45,878 nucleotides of DNA from JABSOG01 sp041583135 (GCA_041583135.1 JBFHGJ010000044.1:1-45878), one strand, 5' to 3'. Positions 1 to 11,120 are shown, numbered from the stretch's first letter. A program made the numbers and translations. Notes: generated by a model from the sequence alone, not told the origin.

Positions 1-221
1 CACCAAACCTCTAAGGTGCCGATATCTTGACTGGTATTGCTGCTCAGGGTTAACGCGGCGGTATTGTTTTGCGCGCCTGCGACTTTACACATTGGCGCTA
101 TGGTGCCGCCAAAATTAAAGCTGGTGGTATTGTTGTCACTTGGGCTGACTTCGGCGCAGGTTTGAGCGCTCAAAAGCAAAGGCGCTAGGGCATAAGCTAA
201 GGTCTTTTTGCTCAAAGTCAT
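1..221 (-). CDS. Secreted protein, N-terminal part only (runs off the window)
   Basis: The first 73 codons of a minus-strand gene are present; the rest lies before position 1. It opens with ATG at 219-221 and encodes MTLSKKT, a hydrophobic core (LAYALAPLLLSA) and a small-residue cleavage region near QTCAE, so it looks like a Sec signal peptide. The mature start is rich in Ser, Asn and Thr, with a Gly-Gly and one Cys (FNFGGTIAPMCKV), and then beta-strand-like sequence. This resembles the start of secreted spore-coat-U-like or pilin-like beta-sandwich proteins, but the fragment is too short to assign a family. It is divergent from the lapA operon, sharing a 222 bp intergenic region. Confidence 0.6.
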   Translation of the reverse strand, partial: MTLSKKTLAYALAPLLLSAQTCAEVSPSDNNTTSFNFGGTIAPMCKVAGAQNNTAALTLSSNTSQDIGTLEVW

Positions 222-372
222 GGCGTGAGATGGTGTCCTAAAGTGGCTGCCAAGTGGCGCATCAATAGCCTGAGTCTAGTTGAATCGCTCAGACAATGCA
301 AAGCGTGCGGGTTCAAATGGCGCTTATTTACACCATTGCGATAAAATCTATGCAAATTTCGTCGTTAGCGGC

Positions 373-400
373 TTTATAAGCTGGGGGCTTGAGTTATAAT
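373..400 (+). promoter_or_regulatory. Putative sigma70 promoter of the lapA-lapB-pyrF operon
   Basis: A perfect TATAAT at 395-400 is preceded by TTTATA at 373-378 (4 of 6 matches to TTGACA) with a 16 bp spacer. Initiation near 407 would give a leader of under 40 nt before the lapA start at 444. The rest of the 222-443 gap holds nothing recognisable. Confidence 0.5.
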
Positions 401-443
401 GCCAAGGACTTAGGTGCACAACCGAGACTTGCAGGAGCATCCA

Positions 444-779
444 TTGAAAAAACTGTTTTCATTACTCAAATTTTTGATTTTTCTTGCCTTTATTGGCCTG
501 CTCGGGTTGTGGGGGTCGTTAAACCGCCATTCGGTCAGCTGGGATTTAATGGTATTGAGTGAGCCTGCCGAGTATCAAATGAACACGGTGATGGTGGCGT
601 TACTGCTGGCCGGCTTTGTATTTGGTGTTTTGACCACGCTTTATGTTATTTCTCGGATGAAGTTTGCCAACGCACTAAAACAGCGTAAAGCGCAAAAGGC
701 GCTCAAACAGCAACAACAAAACGAGGCGCTCAAGTCTACACTCGAAGCGCAATTGCCCGTAACCGACAAGCAATCCTGA
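444..779 (+). CDS. lapA: LapA-family inner-membrane protein
   Basis: A small protein of 111 aa with the LapA (DUF1049) layout. There are two transmembrane helices (about residues 4-24 and 49-70), a short periplasmic link containing the NRHSVSWDLMVLS stretch typical of the family, and a basic, Gln-rich coiled cytoplasmic tail. LapA works with LapB in controlling lipopolysaccharide synthesis at the inner membrane. I place the start at TTG 444 because AGGAG lies at 433-437 with a 6 nt spacer. The longer GTG start at 414 would add ten hydrophilic residues ahead of the helix and has no ribosome site. lapB follows after 12 nt, so the two are in one transcript. ihfB, often found just upstream of lapA, is absent here. 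Confidence 0.88.
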   Translation: MKKLFSLLKFLIFLAFIGLLGLWGSLNRHSVSWDLMVLSEPAEYQMNTVMVALLLAGFVFGVLTTLYVISRMKFANALKQRKAQKALKQQQQNEALKSTLEAQLPVTDKQS

Positions 780-791
780 TAAGACGCCTAT

Positions 792-1943
792 ATGCTGGAA
801 CTGTTATTTCTCCTACTGCCTGTTGCCGCCGGATACGGTTGGATCATGGGCAGAAACAGTACCAGACAAAAAGCGTTTAAATCCAAAGCCTCCCTTTCTA
901 AAGAATATTCCGCCGGTTTGAACTTTCTGCTTTCCGATCAGGAAGAAAAGGCAGTGGAACATTTGATTGAATTTCTTGAGGTCAACGCCGACACCTTAGA
1001 GACCCATTTTGCCCTAGCCAATCTGTTTCGCAAACGTGGCGAATTCGATAAAGCCTTAGAGATACACGAGCACCTTGACCAGCTTGAGTTAGACCAAAAA
1101 TGCCGTAGCAAAATCAAAATAGAATTGGCCAGAGACTATATCAGCGCCGGTATGCTCGATAGGGCAGAGGATACTTTGCTGGCCATCAAAGACGACAAAG
1201 AGCATGGCGAAATGGTGCTGCAAATGCTGGTCAGCATCTATCAGACCATGAAAGATTGGCCTAAGTCGATTGAGCTATGCGTCAGTCAAAAACAGCTTTG
1301 CGATAGACTCAAATGCACCATCAGTCATCACTGCTGTGAAATGGCTGAGGAAAGTTTAGATAATGACAGCGTTGTCAAATGGTATAAAAAAGCGTTAAGA
1401 TACGATGAGAAATGTGCCAGAGCACAATTTGCCTTGGCGCAACTGTTGATGCAAAAGCACGAGGTTGACCGTGCTATCGAGATTTATCAGCAGGTGCTCA
1501 AATCCGATTTGGGTTATACCCCGCTAATCATCGATCATTTAGAGCAGTGTTATTTGCAAAAGGATGATAAAGCGGGCTTTTATCATTATTTAAAGGCCAA
1601 CAACGACAACAGTTGCGTCAGCTTTGCGGTGAAATACAGTGAGTATATCGAGCAATTTGAAGGCCCTGAGCAGGCGCTGAGTTTTATCTTACGGTCGTTG
1701 GAGCAAAAGCCCAATATCAGAGCGTTTGTGCAGCTGTTGGCGCTGGAGTCGAAAAATACCGATTCGCCTCAGGCCGGGGCGCAGTTTTTAAAGATAAAGG
1801 TGCTGGTAAGCCGTTATCTTCAATCTAAGCCTTTGTTCGAGTGCCGCAACTGTGGCCTTGCCACCAGAGTGCATTATTGGTTGTGTCCGAGCTGTCAAAC
1901 TTGGGGCAACGCCAGACCTGCTATGGGCTTAGATGGTTTGTGA
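792..1943 (+). CDS. lapB: Lipopolysaccharide assembly protein LapB (YciM)
   Basis: The 383 aa protein has an N-terminal membrane anchor (MLELLFLLLPVAAGYGWIMG), then about 300 residues of tetratricopeptide repeats, and a C-terminal rubredoxin-like metal site with cysteines at 351, 354, 365 and 368 (CRNC...CPSC). Length and domain order match E. coli LapB. That protein regulates degradation of LpxC by FtsH and so sets lipopolysaccharide levels; the metal knuckle packs on the TPRs and is needed for function. Its position between lapA and pyrF is the conserved gammaproteobacterial order. The Shine-Dalgarno is weak, which suggests translation coupled to lapA. Confidence 0.94.
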   Translation: MLELLFLLLPVAAGYGWIMGRNSTRQKAFKSKASLSKEYSAGLNFLLSDQEEKAVEHLIEFLEVNADTLETHFALANLFRKRGEFDKALEIHEHLDQLELDQKCRSKIKIELARDYISAGMLDRAEDTLLAIKDDKEHGEMVLQMLVSIYQTMKDWPKSIELCVSQKQLCDRLKCTISHHCCEMAEESLDNDSVVKWYKKALRYDEKCARAQFALAQLLMQKHEVDRAIEIYQQVLKSDLGYTPLIIDHLEQCYLQKDDKAGFYHYLKANNDNSCVSFAVKYSEYIEQFEGPEQALSFILRSLEQKPNIRAFVQLLALESKNTDSPQAGAQFLKIKVLVSRYLQSKPLFECRNCGLATRVHYWLCPSCQTWGNARPAMGLDGL

Positions 1944-1974
1944 GTGTAATTGTAAAGACAAAATAGGGGGTTAG

Positions 1975-2679
1975 ATGAAACAGGCAACAACATCAAAAGT
2001 GGTTGTGGCGCTTGATTATGAAAATCGTCGTGACGCGCTGGCGTTCGTTGAAAAAGTGACACCCGAGGTTTGTCGGCTTAAAGTCGGAAAGGAAATGTTT
2101 ACCCGTTTTGGTCCTGAGTTTGTCTCATTGCTGGTCAATAAGGGGTTTGATGTCTTTTTAGATCTTAAGTTCCACGATATTCCCAACACGGTGGCCAAAG
2201 CCGTAAAAGCCGCAGCAGATTTGGGGGTATGGATGGTCAATGTTCATGCCAGTGGCGGACTTAAGATGATGCGCGCAGCCAAAGACATTCTCGCGCCTTA
2301 TGGTGATGAAGCGCCTTTGCTGATTGCGGTGACGGTGCTGACCAGCATGGACGAAGAAGATCTCAAGGGCATTCATGTCAATGCCACGCCCAATGAGCAG
2401 GTGATGAACCTGGCCCGTTTAACACAGCAGGCGGGGCTTGACGGTGTGGTCTGCTCAGCGCAAGAAGCCAAAGTGTTAAAGGCTGAGTTGGGCGCCGATT
2501 TCCAATTGGTGACGCCGGGTATTAGACCTGCCGGTTTTGACGCCAATGACCAAAAACGAATAGTAACGCCTGTGCAGGCCGTCGCCGATGGCGCCGACTA
2601 TCTGGTGATCGGCAGGCCCATCACCAAAGCCGAAGATCCCATCGCGGTACTTGCGCAGATCAATGAATCGTTGAAGTAA
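1975..2679 (+). CDS. pyrF: Orotidine-5'-phosphate decarboxylase
   Basis: A 234 aa TIM-barrel enzyme that decarboxylates OMP to UMP, the last step of de novo pyrimidine synthesis. The catalytic Asp-Lys-Asp cluster is present in DLKFHDIPNT (D63, K65, D68), as are the phosphate-binding VTPGIRP and VIGRPIT segments near the C terminus. Length is usual for the bacterial group I enzyme. A GGGGG run sits about 5 nt before the ATG. It follows lapB by 31 nt and is probably co-transcribed with it, as in many gammaproteobacteria. Confidence 0.97.
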   Translation: MKQATTSKVVVALDYENRRDALAFVEKVTPEVCRLKVGKEMFTRFGPEFVSLLVNKGFDVFLDLKFHDIPNTVAKAVKAAADLGVWMVNVHASGGLKMMRAAKDILAPYGDEAPLLIAVTVLTSMDEEDLKGIHVNATPNEQVMNLARLTQQAGLDGVVCSAQEAKVLKAELGADFQLVTPGIRPAGFDANDQKRIVTPVQAVADGADYLVIGRPITKAEDPIAVLAQINESLK

Positions 2680-2713
2680 GAAACAGCCACAAAAATAATA
2701 TAGGGTAATTCAA

Positions 2714-4654
<1,941 letters not shown>

Positions 4655-4674
4655 CGCTCGCGCTAACCCAATAT

Positions 4675-4706
4675 AAAGGCAGGTTGCCAGATCTGCCTTT
4701 ACTTTT
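4675..4706. terminator. Bidirectional rho-independent terminator between acs and the response-regulator operon
   Basis: AAAGGCAG (4675-4682) pairs with CTGCCTTT (4693-4700) around a 10 nt loop. A T-rich stretch follows on the plus strand and A residues flank the other side, so it could serve both convergent transcripts. Its right arm overlaps the stop of the minus-strand gene. Confidence 0.7.
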
Positions 4707-5940
4707 TATCTTTTGGCGACGGTTCAATATGAACCAGCCGTTTTATCTTCATCACCAGTTTCTCCGGCTGTAACGGTTTGACCACAAAGTCTGATGCTCC
4801 TGCCTTTAAGCTTTTGATCACGGTCGATTTTTGGCTGTTGCCGGTGATCATGATCACCGGTATCTTTTGTTTTGATTGACTCCTTATGCGCTGCGTCACT
4901 TCAATACCGCTGATGTCAGGCATTTTGATGTCCATTAGGATGAGGTCGGGGGTTTTGTTCTTCAACACTTTCAATGCTTGTGTGCCTGAGCTGGCATAGT
5001 CTATCTCGGCGTTGTGATAGGCATCTTTGATGATTTTTCCTGCCATTTTATGCTGAAAATCGTCATCATCGACCACTAGGACTTTCAATTTGGATTTAAG
5101 TGGTTTGGTTTTTCCGCTCGATTGGGACAGGTGCGCGGTAAAGGTATCAAAAAAGATGTCTTCCCAGTCTTTGTAGGCTTTCGACTGCTCTTTGACGGCT
5201 TCGAATTGCTTGTTGCAGCCGCTTTTTAGCACCTCTAGTTCTTGTTTTAAAATGGCACTAGGATCGACCTTATAAATGGCTTCAAACGGGTCCTCAACCT
5301 CTGTCTCAAATGAACTTGCGTCGTTTTCAAGGTGTTGCTCTGTCATATGCTCAGGCAAGTGTTCGGCGAAGTTGTCGATGGCGGAGACGATTTCTGTTTC
5401 GGCTTTGTCTATCGCTTCATTGGTTTTATCCAGTTGCAGCGCTTTCTCATCGTCAAATTGGCTCAATTCCGCTTCGAGCAATATCAGTTTGTCTTTGAGC
5501 GCTTCTAATGCACCATCTTTGGCCACGAGCTGGGTTTGCTGTTGTAGCCAGCAAAAGGCGCGATGCAGCGCCATCGGCAATTGCATGGTGTCATGGCTGA
5601 TAGACCAGTAGACAATGTAGTCGTCAAAGTAATGCTGGCGGCAGAGCTTATAGACTTGTCTGGCTTCTTTTGGATCGCACAACACCAAGGTTCGGTGCGT
5701 AATACCGTGCACCTTTTTACTTTGCCGATAGAGTCCGAGGTAGTAGTTTTGTGCCAAGGCTATCGTTTTAAAGGCCAGTATCAGCACATCCGGTGAAAAG
5801 TCTTCAAAGTCTTCAGCAATACTATCGGTGTTGATAGAGAAGGTGGTTAAGGTGTCTTTAAACTCGGCGTGGATCTGCTTTTCGATGATGGCGGCGTCTT
5901 TTGTCGCATCGGTAGCGATAAAAATGCGATGCTCAATCAT
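4699..5940 (-). CDS. Response regulator with C-terminal receiver domain
   Basis: The 413 aa protein ends in a canonical receiver domain (about 285-402): acidic cluster DDDD at 291-294, phospho-acceptor D337 in LILMDIKMPD, T366 and K388. Residues 1-135 are a divergent alpha/beta domain that looks receiver-like but lacks the acidic pocket and the lysine. Residues 140-270 are strongly helical and acidic, probably a coiled coil. There is no DNA-binding or enzymatic output domain, so it may act by protein contact or in a phosphorelay. It is the last gene of the minus-strand signalling operon, overlapping the preceding REC-EAL gene by 8 nt. The specific family is not recognised. Confidence 0.85.
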   Translation of the reverse strand: MIEHRIFIATDATKDAAIIEKQIHAEFKDTLTTFSINTDSIAEDFEDFSPDVLILAFKTIALAQNYYLGLYRQSKKVHGITHRTLVLCDPKEARQVYKLCRQHYFDDYIVYWSISHDTMQLPMALHRAFCWLQQQTQLVAKDGALEALKDKLILLEAELSQFDDEKALQLDKTNEAIDKAETEIVSAIDNFAEHLPEHMTEQHLENDASSFETEVEDPFEAIYKVDPSAILKQELEVLKSGCNKQFEAVKEQSKAYKDWEDIFFDTFTAHLSQSSGKTKPLKSKLKVLVVDDDDFQHKMAGKIIKDAYHNAEIDYASSGTQALKVLKNKTPDLILMDIKMPDISGIEVTQRIRSQSKQKIPVIMITGNSQKSTVIKSLKAGASDFVVKPLQPEKLVMKIKRLVHIEPSPKDKK

Positions 5941-7153
5941 TTAGGCGGCCCTCAAACAATGATGCTTTGCGCTTTTCCCACTGTGCCAGCCAAGGCAAGA
6001 CCGCGCCACCGGGCATCGGTTTGGCGATAAAAAATCCTTGTGCCATGTCGCAACCGCTATCGAGTAACAGTTGCCAGTCTTCGATGGTTTCAACGCCTTC
6101 GGCAACGGTTTTAATACCCAGTTTTTGTGCCATATCGAGGCTTGATTCCATGATGGCCTTAATCGACCTGTCGTTACTGGCGTTGTTGACAAAGCCCCGG
6201 TCTATTTTTAACTCGCTAAAGGGGAGATCTTTAAGTTGCTGTAACGACGAATGGCCGGTACCAAAATCATCAATAGACAGACCAATGTTTTTCAAGCGTA
6301 ACCGGGTCAACACATCCATGACAATTTCGGGGTTTCGCATCAGCTGGCTCTCTGTGACTTCGAGCACCAGTTTGAGCAGGTTGCTGCCATAGCTTTTTAA
6401 AGCATCGACAATTTTGTCGGCAAAAGCGACGTTGTTGAGGTTGTCCATTGAGACATTGATGGCCACACTGAAGGCGAGTTCGGCTTCGTACCAGCGTTTC
6501 ATTTGAATGAGGGTATTTTCCAATACAAGGTCGGTCAAATCATCGATAAGTCCGTTGCGCTCTGCAACACCGATGAATTGCTCCGGTGCAATAAAGCCCA
6601 AAATCGGGTGCGGCCAACGTACCAAGGTTTCCATACCGGCCACGGCGCCGCTTTTTAGGTCGATTTTGGGCTGGTAGTAGTTTTCCAGTATTTTGTTGTC
6701 TATGGCGTGCTTGAGCGATTGTGGCGAGCACTCTTGTGAATGTTCTCGAATCGGTGGGTTGAATTGTTCTACCCGCTCAAGCAAGTCTGTGAGCACTTTC
6801 GACTCTATCGGTTTGGCGATGGCACTGAGAATACGCAGCTGGTGGATATTGGCAAGTTTTTCGGCGCTGTTCAAAATGCGGGAGTCTTCGCCGCTCATCA
6901 AAACGATGCGCCCCAAGTAATGTTGCTCGGCCAGTTGGCGCATCAATTCGACACCATCCATATTGGGCATTTGCAGATCAAAAAACAGGACATCTGGGGC
7001 GACCTCGCCTGCGGCCAGCTGTGTGATAGCTGACTCAGCCTTGGTGTGGGCTACGATATTGCGGTAGCCTAACTCGTTGAGTTGATGCTCAATGAGTTTA
7101 AGGGCAAAGTCATCATCATCGACCAACATAATTGTCATGGCGTAGTTCGACAT
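5933..7153 (-). CDS. REC-EAL response regulator, cyclic-di-GMP phosphodiesterase
   Basis: The 406 aa protein has an N-terminal receiver (about 5-130; acidic residues 12-15, phospho-acceptor D59) and a C-terminal EAL domain (about 150-395). The EAL signature reads ETL (E175). The other catalytic and metal-binding residues are present: N233 in INVS, E265 in EVTES, D295 and D296 in DDFGTG, K317 in LKID, E352 and E355 in AEGVE, and Q372. An active c-di-GMP phosphodiesterase is therefore likely, its activity presumably set by phosphorylation, as in RocR/VieA-type proteins. It sits 4 nt after the hybrid kinase gene, the obvious candidate partner. Output could be motility or biofilm, but the sequence does not say which. 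Confidence 0.92.
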   Translation of the reverse strand: MSNYAMTIMLVDDDDFALKLIEHQLNELGYRNIVAHTKAESAITQLAAGEVAPDVLFFDLQMPNMDGVELMRQLAEQHYLGRIVLMSGEDSRILNSAEKLANIHQLRILSAIAKPIESKVLTDLLERVEQFNPPIREHSQECSPQSLKHAIDNKILENYYQPKIDLKSGAVAGMETLVRWPHPILGFIAPEQFIGVAERNGLIDDLTDLVLENTLIQMKRWYEAELAFSVAINVSMDNLNNVAFADKIVDALKSYGSNLLKLVLEVTESQLMRNPEIVMDVLTRLRLKNIGLSIDDFGTGHSSLQQLKDLPFSELKIDRGFVNNASNDRSIKAIMESSLDMAQKLGIKTVAEGVETIEDWQLLLDSGCDMAQGFFIAKPMPGGAVLPWLAQWEKRKASLFEGRLND

Positions 7154-7157
7154 CTTT

Positions 7158-10100
7158 CTACGGGTCCTGCTGTTGGGTTAAATAGTGATTTATGCTGCGG
7201 TCAACCTCAGCCACGATATTGGAAAAGCGAGCCACGGTTTGGCTGAACTGCGGCCCATTAAGGTCCGGCTCTAAGGCCTCTAGGGCAATACAAAGCTCGA
7301 TGAGCGGCTTAGCGCCTACCGCTTTGGCCGAGGATTTCAGCGTGTGGGCAATGCGCACAATGTCTTCACCATTGCCTGCTTGACCGGCCTCGCTTATTTG
7401 TTGAGCGTAGCGGTGCATACTTTGGCGAAACGCCTGCACGAAATCTATAAGGGTGGCCTTATCATCACCGACAAGTTGCTTAAGAACGTCGATATCAAAC
7501 AGGGTGTTGTGTTGCTGTGGCGGCTGATTTGGCCTGTTTTTTTCGAGGTTGAGCTGCAGCACTTTTTCCAGCTGGGTCAGTGGAATGGGTTTACATATAT
7601 AGTCATCGGCACCGCACTCCATCGCTCGTCTTGACTCACCCCGCAGGGCATTGGCCGAGAGGACGACGATTGGGGTGAAGGTTCTGTTTTGTTTTTCAAG
7701 CTCGCGAATGGCGTGGCACAGCTGGTAGCCGTCCATTTCCGGCATATGCAGGTCGGTTAAAATGAGGTCAAAGCTTTGCTGTTGGTAAAACGCCAATGCC
7801 TGCGCGCCATTGATCGCCGCCACTGATTCAAAACCAAGGATGGCCAGTTGTCTGAAAATGACTTTGCGGTTGGTCTGGTCGTCTTCCACTACCAGTATCT
7901 TTCGGCACTGCTGATGGTCTTGCTTTGGTAAGGGTGGCGCTGTCGGCGCTGCTAGAAGGTCAGCGCTGACCTCAATGCCGACCATTTTGGCGATGGCATC
8001 GATGAGCGTGCTTTGAAAAGGGGGGTTACCTGCCAATTTGACGCTGTTGTCGCGGTTTTCTGCTTGGCCTGCTAGATCGGATAACTGGGTTAGGGCAATG
8101 GTTTCGTTGCCACAGTATTCAATGACAATGGCGGGAGAGTCGCACTTTTGGCTTTGACTGAGGGCCGCTTTGTTGCTTTTGACGGTTTCGACCTTGAGGC
8201 TTGTTGGCTGCAAATAGCTCACTAAATCCTCGTGAGCGAAGTCTTTTTTGCTGACAACATAGATGCTTAGCGCCTCAAATTGCGGCCAAGGCTCCAAAGG
8301 CGCAGACTCCACTCCTTCAAAAGGAAGGGCTACGGTCATTTCGGTGCCTTTGTCCGGCTCGCTTTGTACGGTCAACTCACCGTTTAATAACTCAACGAGC
8401 CCTTGGCAGATAGACAGGCCCAAACCCGAGCCGCCGTAGCGTCTGGTGGTACTGGATTGCGCTTGGGTAAAGCGCTGAAAGACCCGCTTGGTGGTTTGTT
8501 CATCCATGCCGATGCCATTGTCTTGCACCTTAAAATTAATGCTCAAGGGTTTGTGGTTGGCGACTTCTACACGGACTTTGATCAGTCCACGGCGATGTTG
8601 CATATTACTTGAAAATTTTACTGCATTACGGATCAGGTTGGAGAGTATTTGCGATACCCTCAGTTCGTCGGTTTTAACCAGCTGTGGCAGTTGCGGATCG
8701 ATATATAGCCGCATATCGACGTGACTGTTTTCGGCCATTTGGTGTTGTAGCGTGAATTCGTTTTTGAGCAGAGTGCGCAGGTTGACGTCGGTATATTCAA
8801 TATCCAGTCTGCCGGCTTCGATACGCGAGACATCTAAAATGTCATCGATGAGTCTGAGCAATAACGCTGAGGAGTGCCGGATGGTGTCTACCAGCGACAT
8901 TTGCTGTGTGCTGAGTTTGCTTTGTGCCAACACGTCAACCATGCCAAAAACGCCATTCATCGGGGTTCTGATCTCATGGCTCATGGTTGCCAAAAAGGCC
9001 GATTTGGCCTGATTGGCCGCTTCGGCATCGGCCAAGGCGTTGTCCAAGGCGAAGGTGGCTGACTTTTGTTCAGTGATGTCTTGGACGACCGAGTAGATGC
9101 GAATACTTTTGCCTAAATCGTCGCAGACCGAGCCGCCACTTTGACGTAGCCATTTGCTGCATCCGTCCGGCCAGACAATGCGATGTTCAAAGTTGAAGTT
9201 TTCACCTTCGTGTACGCATTTTTCCATAGCGGTGATAAACATTTCTCGGTCGTCGGGATAGATGGTGGCGAGCAACTTTTCAAATGAGGTGTCTTCATTG
9301 TATTGCTCGAAGCCCAGCATTGGGGAGAGGGTTTCAGTCCAGGTCATTTTGCCGATGGCCAGATCCCATTCCCATAAACCGATTTTGGCAAAGGATAAGC
9401 TGGTGCGAAAGCGGGCTTCGCTGGTGGCTAGGGCGTTGAGGCGATTGATGTATAGGCGGTTACGCTTGGCACGGGTTTCAACGATTTTGATCATCAATCC
9501 CTTATTGATGCCTTTTTCAATGAAGTCGTCACCACCGCTACCAATACCGGTGATGTGAGATTCAACACCGCTGACGGCGGTCAAAAAGATAATGGGGATC
9601 TCGCCATATGCCGGCACCTGACGGATCACCTTGGCCAGTTCAAAGCCGTCGCAACCGGGCATATTGACGTCCAGTATGATGACATCCGGGGTAAAGCTCT
9701 TTAGGGTTCTCAACACTTCAAAGGGGTGGTTTTGCAGCCGACATTGGAAGCCGCGACTTTCAAATAGACGACAAAAGTAGCTAGTGACATTTTGATCGTC
9801 GTCGATAACCAATAACCGATAGGGGTCTTTGCCCAGACCATCAAGCTCAATGGCATGACGCTTGATCAACTGCATCAATTGCAGCGGATCGACCGGTTTA
9901 CACAAGTACCCGTCGGCGCCCGCTCTGACGGCGGCAAGGCGACACTGCATATCGTCAGACCTAGATACTACTATCAGCGGACAATTGCTTTCGGTGGCTT
10001 TTATCAGCTCAGATACAATCTGAATGTCTTTTTGCTGGGCGGTACAAGACTCGACAGTATATAGCAGCATCACGACGTTTTGCTCTGTCAATGCCTGTCT

Positions 10101-10685
10101 TAACCGCGCCGGTTTTCCGATAGCGATGAGGTCGTAGCCGTAGGGTTTAAGCTGACTTTCCAGCTCAAGGTGTAAGGTGTTGTCGTCATCGAGCAAAATC
10201 ACCTTAAGGGCAAATCCTTGATTTAGATTGGTGATACTGTCGGGATTCTCCGGTAGCAGCTGGGGCAGTGTGGCGTAATAAGAGCAGATGTTGCCCAGCA
10301 CGGTTCTGAGTTTTTCCAGTTCGGCATCATCAAGTCGCTTTTGTTCAGAGAGCACTTTGTAGCAGAGCTTACTTGCGGTGCGGGTCAGGTTATGGAGCCT
10401 CGGCAGGCTGTAATGCTCAGCTAGGGTGGCTAGGCGATATACTTCGGTTTGAAGGCGGGCAAAACCGCTGTTTAGAATATCTGATTGAGGATGTAGCAGT
10501 TTATCATAAGTGGCTTTAATCAAATCGAGTTGAAGCTTCAACTTAGTCGATGCGGACGAAGCCGTTGGTTGGCTGCTATGGGTTGATTTTGCCTGCGTCG
10601 GCTTTAAATATCGACTAAACATTTCACCTTGACCGACGTTGAGTGAGTCATTACCAATCAAAAGCTTTTCGTATACAAGTGACAC
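7158..10685 (-). CDS. Cytoplasmic hybrid sensor histidine kinase (REC-REC-PAS-HisKA-HATPase-REC-Hpt)
   Basis: The 1175 aa protein has no transmembrane segment. Order: helical N terminus (about 50-150); receiver 1 (160-280), degenerate because the phospho-Asp position is not acidic; receiver 2 (288-408), intact with D339; PAS (428-540); dimerisation/phosphoacceptor domain with H570 in MSHEIRTPMNG; HATPase (about 675-790) with DNGIGM and GGSGLGLS; a receiver-like remnant (800-910); receiver 3 (928-1045) with D978 in LILTDLHMPEMDG; Hpt with H1114 in AHTLKSSAKA. This is a full internal phosphorelay. The longest reading frame starts at GTG 10685; an ATG at 10622 (MFSRYLKP) preceded by AAGGTG is an alternative. 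It heads the operon with the REC-EAL and REC genes. Confidence 0.92.
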   Translation of the reverse strand: MSLVYEKLLIGNDSLNVGQGEMFSRYLKPTQAKSTHSSQPTASSASTKLKLQLDLIKATYDKLLHPQSDILNSGFARLQTEVYRLATLAEHYSLPRLHNLTRTASKLCYKVLSEQKRLDDAELEKLRTVLGNICSYYATLPQLLPENPDSITNLNQGFALKVILLDDDNTLHLELESQLKPYGYDLIAIGKPARLRQALTEQNVVMLLYTVESCTAQQKDIQIVSELIKATESNCPLIVVSRSDDMQCRLAAVRAGADGYLCKPVDPLQLMQLIKRHAIELDGLGKDPYRLLVIDDDQNVTSYFCRLFESRGFQCRLQNHPFEVLRTLKSFTPDVIILDVNMPGCDGFELAKVIRQVPAYGEIPIIFLTAVSGVESHITGIGSGGDDFIEKGINKGLMIKIVETRAKRNRLYINRLNALATSEARFRTSLSFAKIGLWEWDLAIGKMTWTETLSPMLGFEQYNEDTSFEKLLATIYPDDREMFITAMEKCVHEGENFNFEHRIVWPDGCSKWLRQSGGSVCDDLGKSIRIYSVVQDITEQKSATFALDNALADAEAANQAKSAFLATMSHEIRTPMNGVFGMVDVLAQSKLSTQQMSLVDTIRHSSALLLRLIDDILDVSRIEAGRLDIEYTDVNLRTLLKNEFTLQHQMAENSHVDMRLYIDPQLPQLVKTDELRVSQILSNLIRNAVKFSSNMQHRRGLIKVRVEVANHKPLSINFKVQDNGIGMDEQTTKRVFQRFTQAQSSTTRRYGGSGLGLSICQGLVELLNGELTVQSEPDKGTEMTVALPFEGVESAPLEPWPQFEALSIYVVSKKDFAHEDLVSYLQPTSLKVETVKSNKAALSQSQKCDSPAIVIEYCGNETIALTQLSDLAGQAENRDNSVKLAGNPPFQSTLIDAIAKMVGIEVSADLLAAPTAPPLPKQDHQQCRKILVVEDDQTNRKVIFRQLAILGFESVAAINGAQALAFYQQQSFDLILTDLHMPEMDGYQLCHAIRELEKQNRTFTPIVVLSANALRGESRRAMECGADDYICKPIPLTQLEKVLQLNLEKNRPNQPPQQHNTLFDIDVLKQLVGDDKATLIDFVQAFRQSMHRYAQQISEAGQAGNGEDIVRIAHTLKSSAKAVGAKPLIELCIALEALEPDLNGPQFSQTVARFSNIVAEVDRSINHYLTQQQDP

Positions 10686-10721
10686 AAAGTGGCAATAACC
10701 GGGTACATTGTCCTGTCGAGA

Positions 10722-10756
10722 GATACAATTGTATCAAATAACCTAGTTGTTGTATC
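10722..10756. promoter_or_regulatory. Palindrome plus half-site upstream of the hybrid kinase operon
   Basis: GATACAATTGTATC (10722-10735) is a perfect 14 bp palindrome 37 bp before the kinase start. The half-site TTGTATC recurs at 10750-10756, exactly 21 bp (two helical turns) from the right half of the palindrome. This looks like an operator for a dimeric regulator. The rest of the 10686-11068 gap shows no gene. Confidence 0.45.
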
Positions 10757-11068
10757 TGCTCGAAAATAACAATGTTCTACAGGGAAGTATAGAAAGTGGT
10801 CAATGGCTGTCAAATTAAATTGACGGGAAAAAATAAGGATTTTACTGTAGGATATTGACCGGATAATGTGACTTGTGGCGTTTTAACTCTCTGATATATC
10901 GATATTTATTGACGTGGGATTGGGTTCGGATTTTGCATTTCGTGATGGTCTGATATGTGACTGTATTGGTTAAGTTAGGCGAGTCTAGTCAAATCCTAGT
11001 TTTAACTATTGGTATAGAGGTGCAAGCATTTAGGTGAACTAAAGAAAGGTCTTTATAAAGGAACATTG

Positions 11069-11090
11069 GCTGGGTTGTGATTAACCCAGC
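11069..11090 (-). terminator. Hairpin downstream of the carbonic anhydrase gene
   Basis: GCTGGGTT (11069-11076) and AACCCAGC (11083-11090) form a perfect 8 bp stem with a 6 nt loop, 30 nt past the stop codon of the minus-strand gene. The following transcript is T-rich but lacks a clean U tract, so termination is only probable. Confidence 0.45.
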
Positions 11091-11120
11091 GTGATTATCG
11101 ACCTTTACAAGGCGAAATGG

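Noticed and set aside
7344..7634. Plus-strand frames inside the hybrid kinase gene
   Set aside because: They lie antisense to well-supported receiver and Hpt codons and show no domain or ribosome site.
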